Shown here: positions 63,671 through 64,000 of the stretch, piece by piece
Layout: the number at the start of each line of letters is the position of its first letter
Numbering within the stretch: the first letter of the stretch is position 1
Source: Symbiodinium natans
Taxonomy: Eukaryota > Sar > Dinophyceae > Suessiales > Symbiodiniaceae
NCBI GenBank assembly: GCA_905221605.1
Contig: CAJNDS010002777.1
Coordinates: 64,501 to 128,500 of the forward strand
Length of the DNA: 64,000 nt
Reading direction: 5' to 3'
Notes under the pieces: model-generated
Seen by the model: only the letters and a program-made list of their open reading frames with translations
What the model was told of the DNA's origin: nothing
Databases searched by the model: none
Made by a program: the position numbers and the translations under genes

Positions 63671-64000
63671 GTAATTACAACGGATGCAGTGATAGGCCTA
63701 AGGCACGCACCCCGGACCCACAAGCCTGCACCCTAACCTTAAAAATCCTGAACCCCGCACCCTGAATCTTTCACCCGACACGCTGAACCTACCCTCAACC
63801 GCCTACACCCTAAATTCAGACCCTAAGCTCTACAAAACCCCTAAATCCTAAACCCTAAATCCCTAAACCCTAAACCCTAAGCCCCTCAACCCTCAACCCT
63901 AAACCCTAAAAACTGAGCCCCTAAACCCTAAACCCTAAACCCTGAACTGGAAGGTGCAATGTTTAGGTGCGGTGCTTAGGGTTTAAGGTAGTTCAGGGCT

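Overview
The window looks like nuclear DNA of a dinoflagellate. The evidence is the splicing signature: many very short exons (30-180 nt), a strong 3' splice preference for AG followed by G, and 5' splice sites that are mostly GC or GA rather than GT. The TTTAGGG/CCCTAAA heptamer, a telomere-type repeat of plants and many protists, also pervades the whole 64 kb. I cannot name the genus; a symbiodiniacean or related suessialean is a guess. Almost none of the long open frames are genes. The real coding sequence sits in small islands of ordinary base composition between heptamer arrays, and I read the islands by hand on both strands. || All genes I could reconstruct lie on the + strand, as expected for unidirectional dinoflagellate gene arrays. 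Two are solid. (1) An 8-exon gene at 5819-10081 encodes a ~152-aa ACT-domain protein of the COG3602 type; its exons join in phase from start to stop. (2) A ~22-exon gene at about 31203-50704 encodes a tubulin-tyrosine-ligase-like (TTLL) enzyme. Nearly all catalytic-core motifs are recognisable and phases agree across all but one or two junctions. A third, at 21688-23547, is a HYD1-type ADP-ribosyltransferase-fold gene with a frame break. Further phase-consistent but unidentified genes lie at 12150-15408 (Cys-rich), 52468-54066, 57749-58599 (53 aa), 58760-59239 (long last exon) and 59508-60434. Single orphan exons fill 0.6-5 kb, 10-12 kb, 18-21 kb, 23.9-29.3 kb and 61-64 kb. || The introns are the remarkable part. 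Most start with (TTTAGGG)n and end with (CCCTAAA)n, so each exon is preceded by CCCTAAA and followed by TTTAGGG, and each intron is potentially a long telomere-repeat hairpin. At many junctions the first 2-7 nt of the intron resemble the first nt of the downstream exon, which looks like a target-site duplication. I infer that the introns are introner-type insertions built from, or colonised by, telomere-like repeats. || Set in this background are several families of short inverted-repeat (MITE-like) elements, three copies of a conserved ~76 bp repeat, large hairpins at 29.7-30.9 kb, minisatellites in the TTLL introns, and long microsatellites (TG, GTGC, CTG, TAG, TATG, C). I saw no rRNA, tRNA, CRISPR array or spliced-leader relic.
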